This document shows, one piece after another, positions 8,826 to 17,087 of a stretch of DNA of 32,073 nt. The position numbers and the translations under genes were made by a program. Position 1 is the first letter of the stretch, and each line of letters opens with the position of its first letter. The notes under the pieces were generated by a model. The model did not search any database, was not told the DNA's origin, and worked only from the letters and a program-made list of their open reading frames with translations. The stretch covers positions 1-32,073 of the forward strand of contig JAMFSU010000109.1 of the NCBI GenBank assembly GCA_026225475.1. Reading direction: 5' to 3'. The DNA comes from Duganella sp. Its GTDB lineage: Bacteria > Pseudomonadota > Gammaproteobacteria > Burkholderiales > Burkholderiaceae_D.

Positions 8826-9656
8826 TTAGGGCATCACTTCCAGCGTGGCGCCATAACTGGCGCGACGCTCGGTGGCCTTGGCCACGGTGGCCTTCTTGTC
8901 GCTCACGCTGGCGCCGATCCAGACCATGCCCGGCATGGTCCATTTGATGCTGAACTTGCCTTGGGCATCGGTCTTCACGGTGCTGGCCAGTGTCTGGTCG
9001 CGATAACGGATGCCGCCAGGCACCACGTCGACCACGGCATTGGCGGCCGGCTGGCCGTCGAGCAGCAACTGGAAGCTGGCCGTGTCACCGACGACCAGAT
9101 CGTTCGGATTGGTGATGGCTTGCAATTCCAGACCCGCACCAACCGGCTTCAACGCCGTCGTGTTTGGCTTGCCGACAGTGACGAAGGTCTCCACCCGCCC
9201 TTGTGATTCGATCACATTGAGTTCTTGTGCATCGGCGGGGATTTCCTTGGCCATGGTCTCAGCCGTACCGCGCCAGCGCTTTTGCTGGCCGTTCAGTTTG
9301 TAGCTGGCAAACACGCCGTTGCTGAGCACCGCCAAACGATAAGTGCCGGTTTGTGTCAACTGCACATCGAAGCTACTGCGCAACTTGCCAGTGCTGGCAT
9401 TGCTGGTGGCAGTGGCTTTGCCATCGGGTGCGGTGACGCTCAAGCCATCCAGGCGCAGTGGAAAACTTTCGAAGTAAAACAGGTCATTGGACACTGCAGC
9501 GTCAACCGTGACCCACGGATCGTTACCCGAGAAAATCGTTGCCGACGGCAGCAGGAACTGACGATGTGCTTGTGCCGCTAGTGGCAGACTACACGCCAGC
9601 ACCAAGGCGGCGACTTTCATCGAGCTGCGCAGATTGCGCTGAAAAAATGAACTCAT
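8826..9656 (-). CDS. Periplasmic DUF4198 protein
   Basis: A 276-residue exported protein of the DUF4198 family, which also includes NikK-type periplasmic components of metal transporters. The signal peptide runs to LPLAAQA (residue 30), and the predicted mature protein starts H31-RQFLLPS, giving a free N-terminal His. The rest is predicted beta-rich: a first immunoglobulin-like region (30-130) and a second one from about 165 with QAITNPNDLVVGDTASFQLLLDG and DAQGKFSIKWTMPGM. AGGG lies about seven bases before the ATG at 9656. It sits between the DUF2271 gene (55 bp upstream) and apbE (112 bp downstream) in a Fur-controlled operon. The role is unknown; binding of a metal or cofactor partner in the periplasm is inference. 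Confidence 0.82.
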   Translation of the reverse strand: MSSFFQRNLRSSMKVAALVLACSLPLAAQAHRQFLLPSATIFSGNDPWVTVDAAVSNDLFYFESFPLRLDGLSVTAPDGKATATSNASTGKLRSSFDVQLTQTGTYRLAVLSNGVFASYKLNGQQKRWRGTAETMAKEIPADAQELNVIESQGRVETFVTVGKPNTTALKPVGAGLELQAITNPNDLVVGDTASFQLLLDGQPAANAVVDVVPGGIRYRDQTLASTVKTDAQGKFSIKWTMPGMVWIGASVSDKKATVAKATERRASYGATLEVMP

Positions 9657-9711
9657 GCTGGTTCCCTAAAATAGGATGGAGAAGATGGGCAATGCAATAC
9701 GAACAGGCCGA

Positions 9712-10269
9712 TTACGGCTTGAGTTCAACGGCGACTACGCCGAGTTCGGTCTGGCCTTGTGCCTTGGCGCTCTGCGCTGATTTCGGCGGCCACTGGAACG
9801 GCAGCTTGACCACTTCACGGCCACCGGCCTCACGCGCGGCTTCCACCATCAGTACGTATTCACCTGGTGCCAGATTGGCCAACGGGCCCTTGGCAGAACT
9901 CAGATTGACCTTTTGCTCCCCCGCCGGACGGGTCGGGCCGCTGACGCCTTCCATCGGCATCTGTTGATCACGTCCACTGCGACGCCACCATTGGCGCAAA
10001 TCCTTGAGCCACTTTTCGCCTTCGCTGTCGCGCTTCTTGAGGTCATACCAGACTGCCAGATTGGCGGCCACGCTTTGATCAGCACGTTCCACCCATGCCG
10101 CCACATAAGGACGGTGGTTTTCTGCCACGTTCAAGGTCGGCACCTCAATCTTCAGTATCATTTCGGCCGCACCGGCCGGGGCCGATGCCGCGAATAAGCC
10201 GGTCAATATCAGCGCCAGCACAGTCGGTTGCAGTGGCCGGCGTTCTTGTAATGCTTGTTGTTGCGTCAT
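9712..10269 (-). CDS. DUF2271 protein, candidate flavinylation substrate
   Basis: A 185-residue exported protein of the DUF2271 family. The ATG at 10269 has GAGG (10278-10281) eight bases upstream; longer in-frame starts run into the PepSY gene and are rejected. The N-terminus has a twin-arginine pair (E9-RRPLQ) before a hydrophobic stretch and cleavage near AGAA (residues 32-35), which resembles a Tat signal peptide. The central WYDLKKRDSEGEKWLKDLRQWWRRSGR is typical of the family. Residues 107-113, EGVSGPT, followed by RPAGEQ, match the position and shape of the ApbE acceptor motif (D-x-x-S/T-G-A-T), with Glu for Asp and Pro for Ala; T113 would carry FMN. The apbE gene two positions downstream supports this. 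It ends VVAVELKP. Confidence 0.85.
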   Translation of the reverse strand: MTQQQALQERRPLQPTVLALILTGLFAASAPAGAAEMILKIEVPTLNVAENHRPYVAAWVERADQSVAANLAVWYDLKKRDSEGEKWLKDLRQWWRRSGRDQQMPMEGVSGPTRPAGEQKVNLSSAKGPLANLAPGEYVLMVEAAREAGGREVVKLPFQWPPKSAQSAKAQGQTELGVVAVELKP

Positions 10270-10343
10270 GGAACAAACCTCGTCAGCAAGTGAATGAAAA
10301 AAATCAAAGCAAAATCGGCTAATGCGCGCTCGCGCTTGGCAAA

Positions 10344-11048
10344 TCAATGAATGAACAACAGTGCCAGCAGCAAGGGGGCGACGATGCCGAATACCACGAT
10401 GGGCCAGGTGGCCGGACGATTGCCCGCATGCATTTGCAGCAAAAACAAGCCGGTGATGCAAAACACCAGGCAAGCCACTGCGAAGATATCGATGAACCAG
10501 CTCCAGGCAACACCGGCATTACGGCCTTTGTGCAAGTCGTTGAAATAAGAAACCCAGCCGCGATCGGTTTTTTCGTATTCCACCTTGCCATCCTTCAACG
10601 CCACCCGCAGCCAGGCATCGCCGCCGGGACGCGGCATCGAAACATAGACTTCATCGCGGGACCACTCAGCCGCCTGCGAACCGATGCGCAACGACATTTG
10701 CGTGGCAAGCCAATCGCGCAATCCGGTCGTAATGGGCTGGCGGGCCAGTGCTGGATTGTCTTCGGCCTGCTCTCCCTGGGCTTGCAATGGCACCAGCACC
10801 GCTGCCGGCAACTGCGCATTGGCACGCGTGATGGTGGGCTTGGCTTCGATCTGCGCGGCATGGTTCAGCGTCAAGCCGGTCAAGGCGAAGGACAGCATCG
10901 CCACCAGGCAAATGCCGGCGCTGACCCAATGCCATTGATGCAAATGCTTGAGCCAGAAGGATCGGCGCTTCTGGTCGGGGATCTTTTGATTGATAACGCT
11001 GGCGTTGCTCATTGCGGGTGTGCAACCTGACTCAACCGGCGCACTCAT
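10344..11048 (-). CDS. PepSY-associated membrane protein
   Basis: A 234-residue inner-membrane protein and first gene of the flavin operon. TM1 spans about 42-62 after the His-rich HLHQWHW (35-41) and ends in ALTGLTLNH (H63). A periplasmic PepSY-like region (about 70-165) includes DEVYVSMPRPGGDAWLRVAL. Then comes FNDLHKGRNAG (H173) leading into TM2 (180-205, CITGLFLLQMH) and TM3 (213-233). PepSY_TM proteins are linked to siderophore-iron reduction; H37, H40, H63 and H173 near membrane faces could bind heme, which is inference. The first ATG (11048) lies almost on the Fur box and lacks a ribosome site; the ATG at 11012 is an alternative that removes 12 residues. The start is therefore uncertain. 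Confidence 0.85.
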   Translation of the reverse strand: MSAPVESGCTPAMSNASVINQKIPDQKRRSFWLKHLHQWHWVSAGICLVAMLSFALTGLTLNHAAQIEAKPTITRANAQLPAAVLVPLQAQGEQAEDNPALARQPITTGLRDWLATQMSLRIGSQAAEWSRDEVYVSMPRPGGDAWLRVALKDGKVEYEKTDRGWVSYFNDLHKGRNAGVAWSWFIDIFAVACLVFCITGLFLLQMHAGNRPATWPIVVFGIVAPLLLALLFIH

Positions 11049-11052
11049 TGAA

Positions 11053-11073
11053 TGATAATAATTCTCAATTATA
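11053..11073 (-). promoter_or_regulatory. Promoter -10 and Fur box of the PepSY/flavin operon
   Basis: TGATAAT-A-ATTCTCA at 11053-11067 matches the 7-1-7 Fur motif (TGATAAT-n-ATTATCA) with a single mismatch. On the minus strand a perfect TATAAT (11073-11068) directly precedes it, so Fur would cover the transcription start. No good -35 hexamer was found at 16-18 bp. The box lies immediately upstream of the first possible start codon of the PepSY gene. Confidence 0.8.
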
Positions 11074-11172
11074 TATTGAAAGATGACGCAGATATGCGGT
11101 GTGCGCGTTAATTTTGTGGCGTATTGCTAAAAAGCAGCACAGAGATGGCCGCAGCCGCCAGATGGAGAATGT

Positions 11173-11191
11173 ATGCTCAGGCCATGAGCAT
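11173..11191. repeat. Inverted repeat in the galC/PepSY gap
   Basis: ATGCTCA (11173-11179) and TGAGCAT (11185-11191) form perfect 7-bp arms around GGCCA. It lies between the end of galC and the Fur-regulated promoter. It could be an operator or part of a compound termination structure; no function can be assigned. Confidence 0.4.
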
Positions 11192-11203
11192 GACCAAGCG
11201 CAA

Positions 11204-11226
11204 AGGCGCGGCTTGACGCCGCGCCT
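11204..11226 (-). terminator. Hairpin after galC, probable terminator
   Basis: AGGCGCGGC and GCCGCGCCT form a perfect 9-bp GC-rich stem with a 5-base loop, 60 bp beyond the galC stop. Only three T follow on the minus strand, so termination may be weak or Rho-assisted. It insulates the gallate operon from the downstream Fur-controlled operon. Confidence 0.5.
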
Positions 11227-11285
11227 GCTTGGATCCCGGCGCGCACTTTGCCGAGATCAAAACCAAAACGAATAATGAATCGATA

Positions 11286-11987
11286 TCAGTCGATGTATTT
11301 CAAGCCAGCCTCAGCCAACGGCCCGCGCATGTTGTACATGTCCAGACCAAGCACACCCGAGGCCAGCTTGGCGCGCTTCTCGGCTTCCAGGTCTTCGCGC
11401 TTCTGGGCAATCTCTGCCACCCGTGCGACATCTTGCGCAGGAACAATGACCACGCCATCATCATCGGCCACCACGGCATCGCCCGGATTGACGAAGGCGC
11501 CGGCGCACACCACTGGAATATTGACCGAACCCAGCGTCGCTTTGATCGTGCCCTTGGCGCTGATGGCCTTGCTCCAGACCGGGAAACCCATTTCCTTCAG
11601 AATCCGCACATCGCGCACACCAGCATCGATGATCAGCGCGCGTGCACCACGCGCCATGAAACTAGTAGCCAGCAGATCGCCGAAGTAGCCATCAGTGCAT
11701 TCTGCTGTCAGCGCCGCCACCACGATATCGCCAGGCTGAATCTGTTCTGCTGCCACGTGCATCATCCAGTTGTCGCCTGGATGCAAGAGCACCGTCACTG
11801 CCGTACCGGCCACTGCAGCACCGGGATAAATCGGCCGCATATAAGGCTTGAGCAAACCGACCCGCCCTTGCGCTTCATGGATGGTGGCGCTGCCGAGCTT
11901 GCCCAAATGGTCGACCACTTGCGCATCGGCGCGGGTGATCTGGCGTCTCACGATGCCGAGTTGGTTCATCAGCGGTGCAGTCATCAT
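11286..11987 (-). CDS. galC: 4-carboxy-4-hydroxy-2-oxoadipate aldolase (RraA-like fold)
   Basis: A 233-residue metal-dependent class II aldolase of the RraA-like superfamily (LigK/GalC/ProA type). It cleaves 4-carboxy-4-hydroxy-2-oxoadipate to pyruvate and oxaloacetate, the last step of gallate and protocatechuate 4,5-cleavage breakdown. The family motif D-x20-R-D is present as D104 (FGDLLATSF) and R125-D126 (DAGVRDVRI). Another typical stretch is [13 protein letters not shown] (193-205). Length equals the family norm (about 230). The ATG at 11987 overlaps the upstream hydratase stop in ATGA, implying translational coupling; a second ATG follows at once. The neighbouring tautomerase and hydratase make the pathway assignment firm. 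Confidence 0.93.
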   Translation of the reverse strand: MMTAPLMNQLGIVRRQITRADAQVVDHLGKLGSATIHEAQGRVGLLKPYMRPIYPGAAVAGTAVTVLLHPGDNWMMHVAAEQIQPGDIVVAALTAECTDGYFGDLLATSFMARGARALIIDAGVRDVRILKEMGFPVWSKAISAKGTIKATLGSVNIPVVCAGAFVNPGDAVVADDDGVVIVPAQDVARVAEIAQKREDLEAEKRAKLASGVLGLDMYNMRGPLAEAGLKYID

Positions 11988-13021
11988 ATGCCCTTGTTTT
12001 TAAGATTCTGGTCCAGCCGCGGATAGACGCGGCGCACATTGCCTTCAAAGATTTGGTGGCGCTCGTCTGGCGTCAATGCTGCTGCTTCGATGTAACGCTT
12101 GGTATCGTCGTAATAATGGCCGGTTTCCGGATCAATGCCGCGTACCGCACCAATCATTTCCGAGGCGAACAAGACGTTCTCGACTGGGATCACCTTGGCC
12201 AGCAAATCGATGCCCGGCTGATGATAGACGCAGGTGTCGAAGAAAATGTTCTTCAGCAGAAGTTCCGACAGCAGCGGCTTTTTCATCTCTTGCGCCAGAC
12301 CGCGGAAACGTCCCCAGTGATAAGGCACCGCACCGCCGCCATGCGGAATGACGAATCTGAGCGCAGGGAAATCCGTGAAGATGTCGCTGGTCAGGCATTG
12401 CATGAAGGCGGTGGTATCGGCATTGAGGTAATGCGCGCCAGTGGTATGAAAACAGGCATTGCAACTGGTACTGACGTGGATCATGGCCGGGATATCGAGC
12501 TCGACCATTTTTTCGTACAGCGGATACCACGCGCGATCCGACAACGGTGGTGAGGTCCAATGACCGCCTGATGGATCGGGATTCAGATTGATGCCGACGA
12601 AGCCATACTCGGTCACGCACTTTTCCAGCTCGGCGATGCTGGTGCGAATATCCGCGCCCGGCGATTGCGGCAACATCGCCGCGCCGATGAAATTATCGGG
12701 AAACAGTTGCGCCACGCGATAGCACAGTTCATTGCAGATTGCCGCCCAGGTCTGACTGGTTTGCAGATCGCCGATGTGATGCGCCATGAAGCTGGCACGC
12801 GGCGAAAATATGGTCAGATCGGCGCCGCGCTCTTTCATCAACCGCAATTGATTGCCTTCAATCGATTCGCGCAATTCGTCATCGCTGATTTTCAGTTCCG
12901 ACACCTTGGGACCAGCGCCCGGCGCGTTCAAATTAGCGATCTGGCGATTACGCCACTCTTCCAGCGCTTTCGGCGCGGTCGTATAGTGACCGTGGCAATC
13001 AATGATCAAGGATTTCGTCAT
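11984..13021 (-). CDS. ligJ: 4-oxalomesaconate hydratase, amidohydrolase (LigJ) type
   Basis: A 345-residue amidohydrolase-superfamily hydratase (COG2159 type) that adds water to 4-oxalomesaconate to give 4-carboxy-4-hydroxy-2-oxoadipate. Metal-site residues are visible: H10 and H12 in DCHGHY, H182 in MIHVST, H227 in VIPHGGG, and E288 in [11 protein letters not shown]. The spacing follows LigJ of Sphingobium. The Pseudomonas gallate pathway uses an unrelated PIG-L-type hydratase (GalB), so this cluster uses the lignin-pathway enzyme form. The gene starts 6 bp after the galD stop and overlaps galC by four bases, forming a tight three-gene operon. Length is as expected (about 340). Confidence 0.92.
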   Translation of the reverse strand: MTKSLIIDCHGHYTTAPKALEEWRNRQIANLNAPGAGPKVSELKISDDELRESIEGNQLRLMKERGADLTIFSPRASFMAHHIGDLQTSQTWAAICNELCYRVAQLFPDNFIGAAMLPQSPGADIRTSIAELEKCVTEYGFVGINLNPDPSGGHWTSPPLSDRAWYPLYEKMVELDIPAMIHVSTSCNACFHTTGAHYLNADTTAFMQCLTSDIFTDFPALRFVIPHGGGAVPYHWGRFRGLAQEMKKPLLSELLLKNIFFDTCVYHQPGIDLLAKVIPVENVLFASEMIGAVRGIDPETGHYYDDTKRYIEAAALTPDERHQIFEGNVRRVYPRLDQNLKNKGI

Positions 13022-13027
13022 AACTTT

Positions 13028-14158
13028 TTAGTCTCTCCAAACGTCCGCAGGAATCAATACTTCACCACGCATGATAGGGCGCGCCGTCCTGAGAAGCGCA
13101 GCGCGGGCAATCTTTGTTTTGTCGTCGCCATCGAGCTCCAGCTCGACGCTGAATTCTCCGGTCGGATGTTCAACCGACAGGGTTTTCTGCAAACCGGCTT
13201 CGCAGTGCGCCAAACCATCGGCAATCGAGCCCGGCAATACACAGGCCGTAGCAACCGTCACCGCCGCCAGCACCCCAATGGCTTCATGACACACATGCGG
13301 AATGAAGCAGCGCGTGGCAATCGCTCCACCCGCCTTGGGTGCCGCAATCAGACACATCTTAGGATAATTCTTGGCCGCCACATCGCCCAAGCCCATGCGT
13401 TCGCCAGCGACCAGGCGCAGGGCCTCCAGCTTGGCGCGCAGGGTCAGGTTGGCATTGAGTTCGACCACGGATTCCGTACCACTGATGGAAAAATCGCTGG
13501 CTTTGATCAAGACCATCGGCATGCCATTATCGATCAGCGTCGCCCCCACCTGCATGCTGCCACCGGCGGCCAGCGGGAAACTGATCTGATCCAGCACATT
13601 GCCAGTTGGCAACATGGCACTACATACCGATCCCGCCGTTTCCAGAAAGTTGATCTTGACCGGCGCCGCCGTGCCGGGCACGCCGTCGATGCGGGCATCA
13701 CCGCCATACTGCAGCCGGCCCTGTGGCGTCACTACCGTGACATCGCACTGCATGCCGGTATTGAGCGTCAGAATACGCGCACTGGTCACACCATCCTGTA
13801 TGGCTAGCAAGCCGCGCTCCAGCGCGAACGGCAACACCGCTGCCAGCATGTTGCCACAGTTGGGTGTGATATCGACTTTATCTGAATTGGGTTGCAACTG
13901 GGCAAACAGGAAGTCTAAGTCGACCCCGGCGGTGCTGCTGCGCGACACGATGCCGACCTTGCTGGTCAATGGATGAGCGCCGCCCAGGCCATCAATTTGA
14001 CGGCGGTCTGGAGACCCCATCACGGCCAGCAAGACCTGATCACGGGCCAATGGATCTTGCGGCAGATCGGACGCAAGAAAAAACGGTCCACGCGAGGTAC
14101 CGCCACGCATAAGCAGGCAGGCAAGCGGCCGCAGATCTGAATTGGATGGCGAGGTCAC
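13028..14158 (-). CDS. galD: 4-oxalomesaconate tautomerase/isomerase (PrpF fold; GalD/LigU)
   Basis: A 376-residue PrpF-family isomerase that converts the keto form of 4-oxalomesaconate, made by ring cleavage, into the isomer used by the hydratase. Signature motifs are LMRGGTSRGPFFL (16-28), DGLGGAHPLTSKV (56-68, with K67) and PNCGNML (99-105, with C101). K67 and C101 fit the Lys/Cys pair implicated in LigU, as I recall it. The start is GTG at 14158 with no clear Shine-Dalgarno, and the family usually begins about ten residues before RGGTSRG, consistent with this start. First gene of the minus-strand gallate operon, diverging from the LysR gene across a 126-bp promoter region. Confidence 0.9.
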   Translation of the reverse strand: MTSPSNSDLRPLACLLMRGGTSRGPFFLASDLPQDPLARDQVLLAVMGSPDRRQIDGLGGAHPLTSKVGIVSRSSTAGVDLDFLFAQLQPNSDKVDITPNCGNMLAAVLPFALERGLLAIQDGVTSARILTLNTGMQCDVTVVTPQGRLQYGGDARIDGVPGTAAPVKINFLETAGSVCSAMLPTGNVLDQISFPLAAGGSMQVGATLIDNGMPMVLIKASDFSISGTESVVELNANLTLRAKLEALRLVAGERMGLGDVAAKNYPKMCLIAAPKAGGAIATRCFIPHVCHEAIGVLAAVTVATACVLPGSIADGLAHCEAGLQKTLSVEHPTGEFSVELELDGDDKTKIARAALLRTARPIMRGEVLIPADVWRD

Positions 14159-14284
14159 GTTAAGAATGTGATGAAATAAGTTCTAGCCAGTATGCGCGGG
14201 CAGGTACCTGGCGTGGTTGCGTTGTGCACCCGTCTCTGTTCTAATTTTCTTATCGATCTGTTTTTCATCATGCCGGGAATCACC

Positions 14285-15490
14285 ATGCTTTTACTGAATC
14301 TGCGCCATCTTCACGTGTTTAATGTCGTTGCCATCACCGGCGGCGTGCGACGCTCATCGGACACCCTGCTGCGCGCCTCATCAGCCGTAGCCAGATCAAT
14401 TGCGGCGCTGGAACACAGCCTGCAAACCCAGCTATTCGAACGCAAGGGCCGCGGCATGCTGCTGACCACCGCTGGCGAAGCGGTGCGTCTGCGCGTCATC
14501 CGCATCGAAGATGAACTGCGCGAAGTACGCGACGATGCACTGCGTCTGCGCGACCGCTCACGCATGCAGGTAGCCGGCCTGGATGCCCTGTTCAATGAAC
14601 GGCGACTGCAAGCCACGGTGTTGCTGGCCGAAACCCATCATATGCCGAGCGTGGCCAGATTGATGAATGTCTCGCCGTCAGCCGTGAGTCAATCAATTTC
14701 GTTACTGGAAGGCATTCTAGGGCAAGCCTTGTTTTTCCGTACGGCACACGGCATGTTGCCGACCGATGCCGGCCGCCGCTGGAGCGAACGCTTTGAACGG
14801 GCCTTGTCAGAATTGCGTCACATCCCCGAAGATATTGCTGCACTGGCCGGTATTGTGCAAGGCACGGTCACGGTTGGTGCGCTGCCGCTGGCGCGTTCGG
14901 AACTGTTACCAAAAGCCATTGCTGCAGTGCTCGAAAAGCATCCACGCTTGCAAATTCGTTCGCTGGAAAGTCCCTATGAAGAACTCTCGGCCAATTTGAT
15001 GAGTGGCCGCATCGATTTCATCGTCGGTGCCTTGCGCACCTTCAGCAGCGACACCTTTGTTTCCACCTATCTTTTTTCCGACAAGGCTGCGCTGATTGCC
15101 CGTGCCGGCCATCCCCTGGCGCAGAAAAAGAAGATCAAACTGGCAGACCTCAATGGCTATCCCTGGGTCTTGTCGCGTGCCGGCACACCGGTACGCGAAC
15201 TGATTGAGCAATTCTTCCGCCAGCAAGGCGGAACGCCGCCCTGGCCCGCCGTCGAAACGGGCGACCTGGCGCTGCTGCGCGGCTTGCTCACGTCCAGCAA
15301 TATGCTCACAGTGTTGTCGGCACATCAACTGCATCATGAAGTGACTTCCGGGCAATTGGTGGCGTTGCCATTCGACATGCCCGGCATGGAACGCAAGATC
15401 GGTACCATGCTTAGAAAAGGCGCACATCTGTCGCCCGGCGCCAACGCCTTGCTGGCCGAGATCGGGCTGGTCGGCAACACAATGCCGTAG
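14285..15490 (+). CDS. LysR-family regulator with two N-terminal HTH domains, probable gallate regulator
   Basis: A 401-residue protein, about 100 longer than a usual LysR regulator. The first winged HTH (about 3-62: NLRHLHVFNVVAITGGV to LFERKGRGMLLTTAGE) is followed by a linker and a second LysR-like HTH (about 105-164: MPSVARLMNVSPSAVSQSIS to RTAHGMLPTDAG). The effector-binding domain starts near VTVGALPLARSELLP (196). The ATG at 14285 is chosen because GGGA (14275-14278) lies six bases upstream and the protein then starts directly with the HTH; starts at 14192 and 14270 only add a non-homologous leader. It diverges from galD and precedes the transporter and dioxygenase, so it likely activates both arms with gallate as effector (inference). 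A paralogue lies at 26349-27590. Confidence 0.9.
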   Translation: MLLLNLRHLHVFNVVAITGGVRRSSDTLLRASSAVARSIAALEHSLQTQLFERKGRGMLLTTAGEAVRLRVIRIEDELREVRDDALRLRDRSRMQVAGLDALFNERRLQATVLLAETHHMPSVARLMNVSPSAVSQSISLLEGILGQALFFRTAHGMLPTDAGRRWSERFERALSELRHIPEDIAALAGIVQGTVTVGALPLARSELLPKAIAAVLEKHPRLQIRSLESPYEELSANLMSGRIDFIVGALRTFSSDTFVSTYLFSDKAALIARAGHPLAQKKKIKLADLNGYPWVLSRAGTPVRELIEQFFRQQGGTPPWPAVETGDLALLRGLLTSSNMLTVLSAHQLHHEVTSGQLVALPFDMPGMERKIGTMLRKGAHLSPGANALLAEIGLVGNTMP

Positions 15491-15526
15491 TCGCTTACAG
15501 ACGTAAAGTTCACGGGCATACTGAGC

Positions 15527-15563
15527 ACCAGACTGTGAATTGACGCCATTCTGGTACTTTTTT
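15527..15563 (+). terminator. Possible terminator after the LysR gene
   Basis: ACCAGA (15527-15532) and TCTGGT (15550-15555) can pair across a 17-base loop, followed by T6 at 15558-15563. The stem is short, so this is a weak candidate. Confidence 0.35.
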
Positions 15564-15573
15564 AATCCATGCC

Positions 15574-15587
15574 AATTAGCAATTAGC
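15574..15587 (+). repeat. Tandem 7-bp repeat upstream of the gallate transporter
   Basis: AATTAGC occurs twice without spacer, 157 bp before the transporter start, in the 253-bp gap where the promoter must lie. It could be a regulator contact or chance. Confidence 0.3.
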
Positions 15588-15743
15588 AACAGTTAGGTAG
15601 TCGAAAGCAATACTCGCCAGCCTGTCAAAACGTACACTTCCCTCCACGTTGAAGACAGTTGCGGCTACGCCTTGTGTCATTCAACATAAGACCAAGTGCG
15701 AACGCACAAAAAATACAAAACACCTACCTAAAGTGGAGACTTA

Positions 15744-17078
15744 ATGACTACATCACAAGCGCTCGATGTTCGGGCCCATATCAACGGACGCAAGATGTCC
15801 GGTTATCAATGGCTGTTACTGATTCTCTGTTTCATGATCGTCGCAACCGACGGCATGGATGTGGCCATCATGGGCTTCCTGGCCCCGGATATCACCAGAG
15901 AGTGGAGTATTTCGCGCGCCGCGTTTGGCGTCGTCATGAGTGCGGCACCGCTTGGCCTGGCCATCGGCGCATTGCTGGTCGGCCCGATGTCGGACCGTTT
16001 CGGCCGCAAGAAATTGCTGATGGTGTCGGTGGCCTGGTTTGGCATACTGAGCCTGATCAGCGCGGCCTCAACCAATGTTGTCGAGTTGTCGGCACTGCGC
16101 TTCCTGACTGGTCTCGGTCTGGGTGCGGCGATGCCTAACACCACCACATTGCTATCCGAATATGTGCCTGAGCGTTCACGCAGCACGCTGCTGGCGATCA
16201 TGTTCACCGGCTTCAATCTGGGTTCAGCGCTGGTCGGTTTTGGTGCTGCCGCGATCCTGCCGCATTACGGCTGGCGCATGGTGCTGGTGGCCGGTGGTCT
16301 GATTCCGCTGATCTGCCTGCCGTTCTACCTGTGGCTGGTGCCGGAATCGGTGCGCTTCCTGGTGGTGCGCAAATTCCCTAGCGAACGTATCGGTCGCACC
16401 CTGTCGCGCGTGGTCGGCGGCAGCTTTGGCACGGACCAGCCGTTCACTATCAGCGAACCGCAAGTCACTGGCAGTCAGCCAGGCAAGATATTGTTGTCGG
16501 GCGCCTATCGCAAGACCACGCTGTCGCTGTGGGGTACTTACTTCATGGGTCTGCTGGTGATCTATCTGCTCAGCGGCTGGTTGCCAACGCTGATCAAGGA
16601 TGCCGGTCTGCCGATTGAACGCGCTGCCAACATCACTGCACTGTTCCAGCTCGGCGGCACCGTTGGTGCACTGGTGGTCGGTTATTTCATGGACCGCATG
16701 TCGCCCAACAAGGTCATCGGTTTCGCCTACGTTGCCGGCGCTGTGTTCATTCTGCTGGTCGCATCGGGCAGCGTCACCTCGGGCATGTTTGCGGCCTACG
16801 TGCTGCTGGCAGGCTTCTGCATGAGCGGCGCGCAGACCGGCATGAATGCTTTTGCACCTTCGTGCTATCCAACCGTGGTACGGGCAACCGGTGTAAGCTG
16901 GATGCAAGGCATTGGCCGCTTCGGCAGCATTCTGGGTTCGTTTGCCGGCGGCCTGCTGCTCAGCCTCGGCTGGACCTTCTCGTCGGTGCTGGCAGTGCTG
17001 GCGATCCCGGCGACGCTGGCAGCGATCATCATCGTCTTATCTACCTACGGTCAAAACAAGACTGCAGTCGCATCATAG
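15744..17078 (+). CDS. galT: MFS aromatic acid:H+ symporter (AAHS), probable gallate transporter
   Basis: A 444-residue, 12-helix permease of the aromatic acid:H+ symporter family (PcaK, BenK, GalT). Helix 1 carries ATDGMDVAIMGFLAP, containing the DGxD motif required for aromatic acid transport in PcaK. Loop 2-3 has GPMSDRFGRKKLL. Helix 4-5 has LTGLGLGAAMPNTTTLLSEY, characteristic of the AAHS group. The ATG at 15744 follows a GGAG-containing ribosome site. The gene ends 9 bp before the gallate dioxygenase, so both are in one operon. Substrate assignment to gallate rests on this linkage; protocatechuate transport cannot be excluded. Confidence 0.9.
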   Translation: MTTSQALDVRAHINGRKMSGYQWLLLILCFMIVATDGMDVAIMGFLAPDITREWSISRAAFGVVMSAAPLGLAIGALLVGPMSDRFGRKKLLMVSVAWFGILSLISAASTNVVELSALRFLTGLGLGAAMPNTTTLLSEYVPERSRSTLLAIMFTGFNLGSALVGFGAAAILPHYGWRMVLVAGGLIPLICLPFYLWLVPESVRFLVVRKFPSERIGRTLSRVVGGSFGTDQPFTISEPQVTGSQPGKILLSGAYRKTTLSLWGTYFMGLLVIYLLSGWLPTLIKDAGLPIERAANITALFQLGGTVGALVVGYFMDRMSPNKVIGFAYVAGAVFILLVASGSVTSGMFAAYVLLAGFCMSGAQTGMNAFAPSCYPTVVRATGVSWMQGIGRFGSILGSFAGGLLLSLGWTFSSVLAVLAIPATLAAIIIVLSTYGQNKTAVAS

Positions 17079-17087
17079 GAATTTTTC

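Noticed and set aside
12665..13807. 380-codon plus-strand open frame opposite galD and ligJ
   Set aside because: It spans two recognisable enzyme genes on the other strand and has the same shadow composition.
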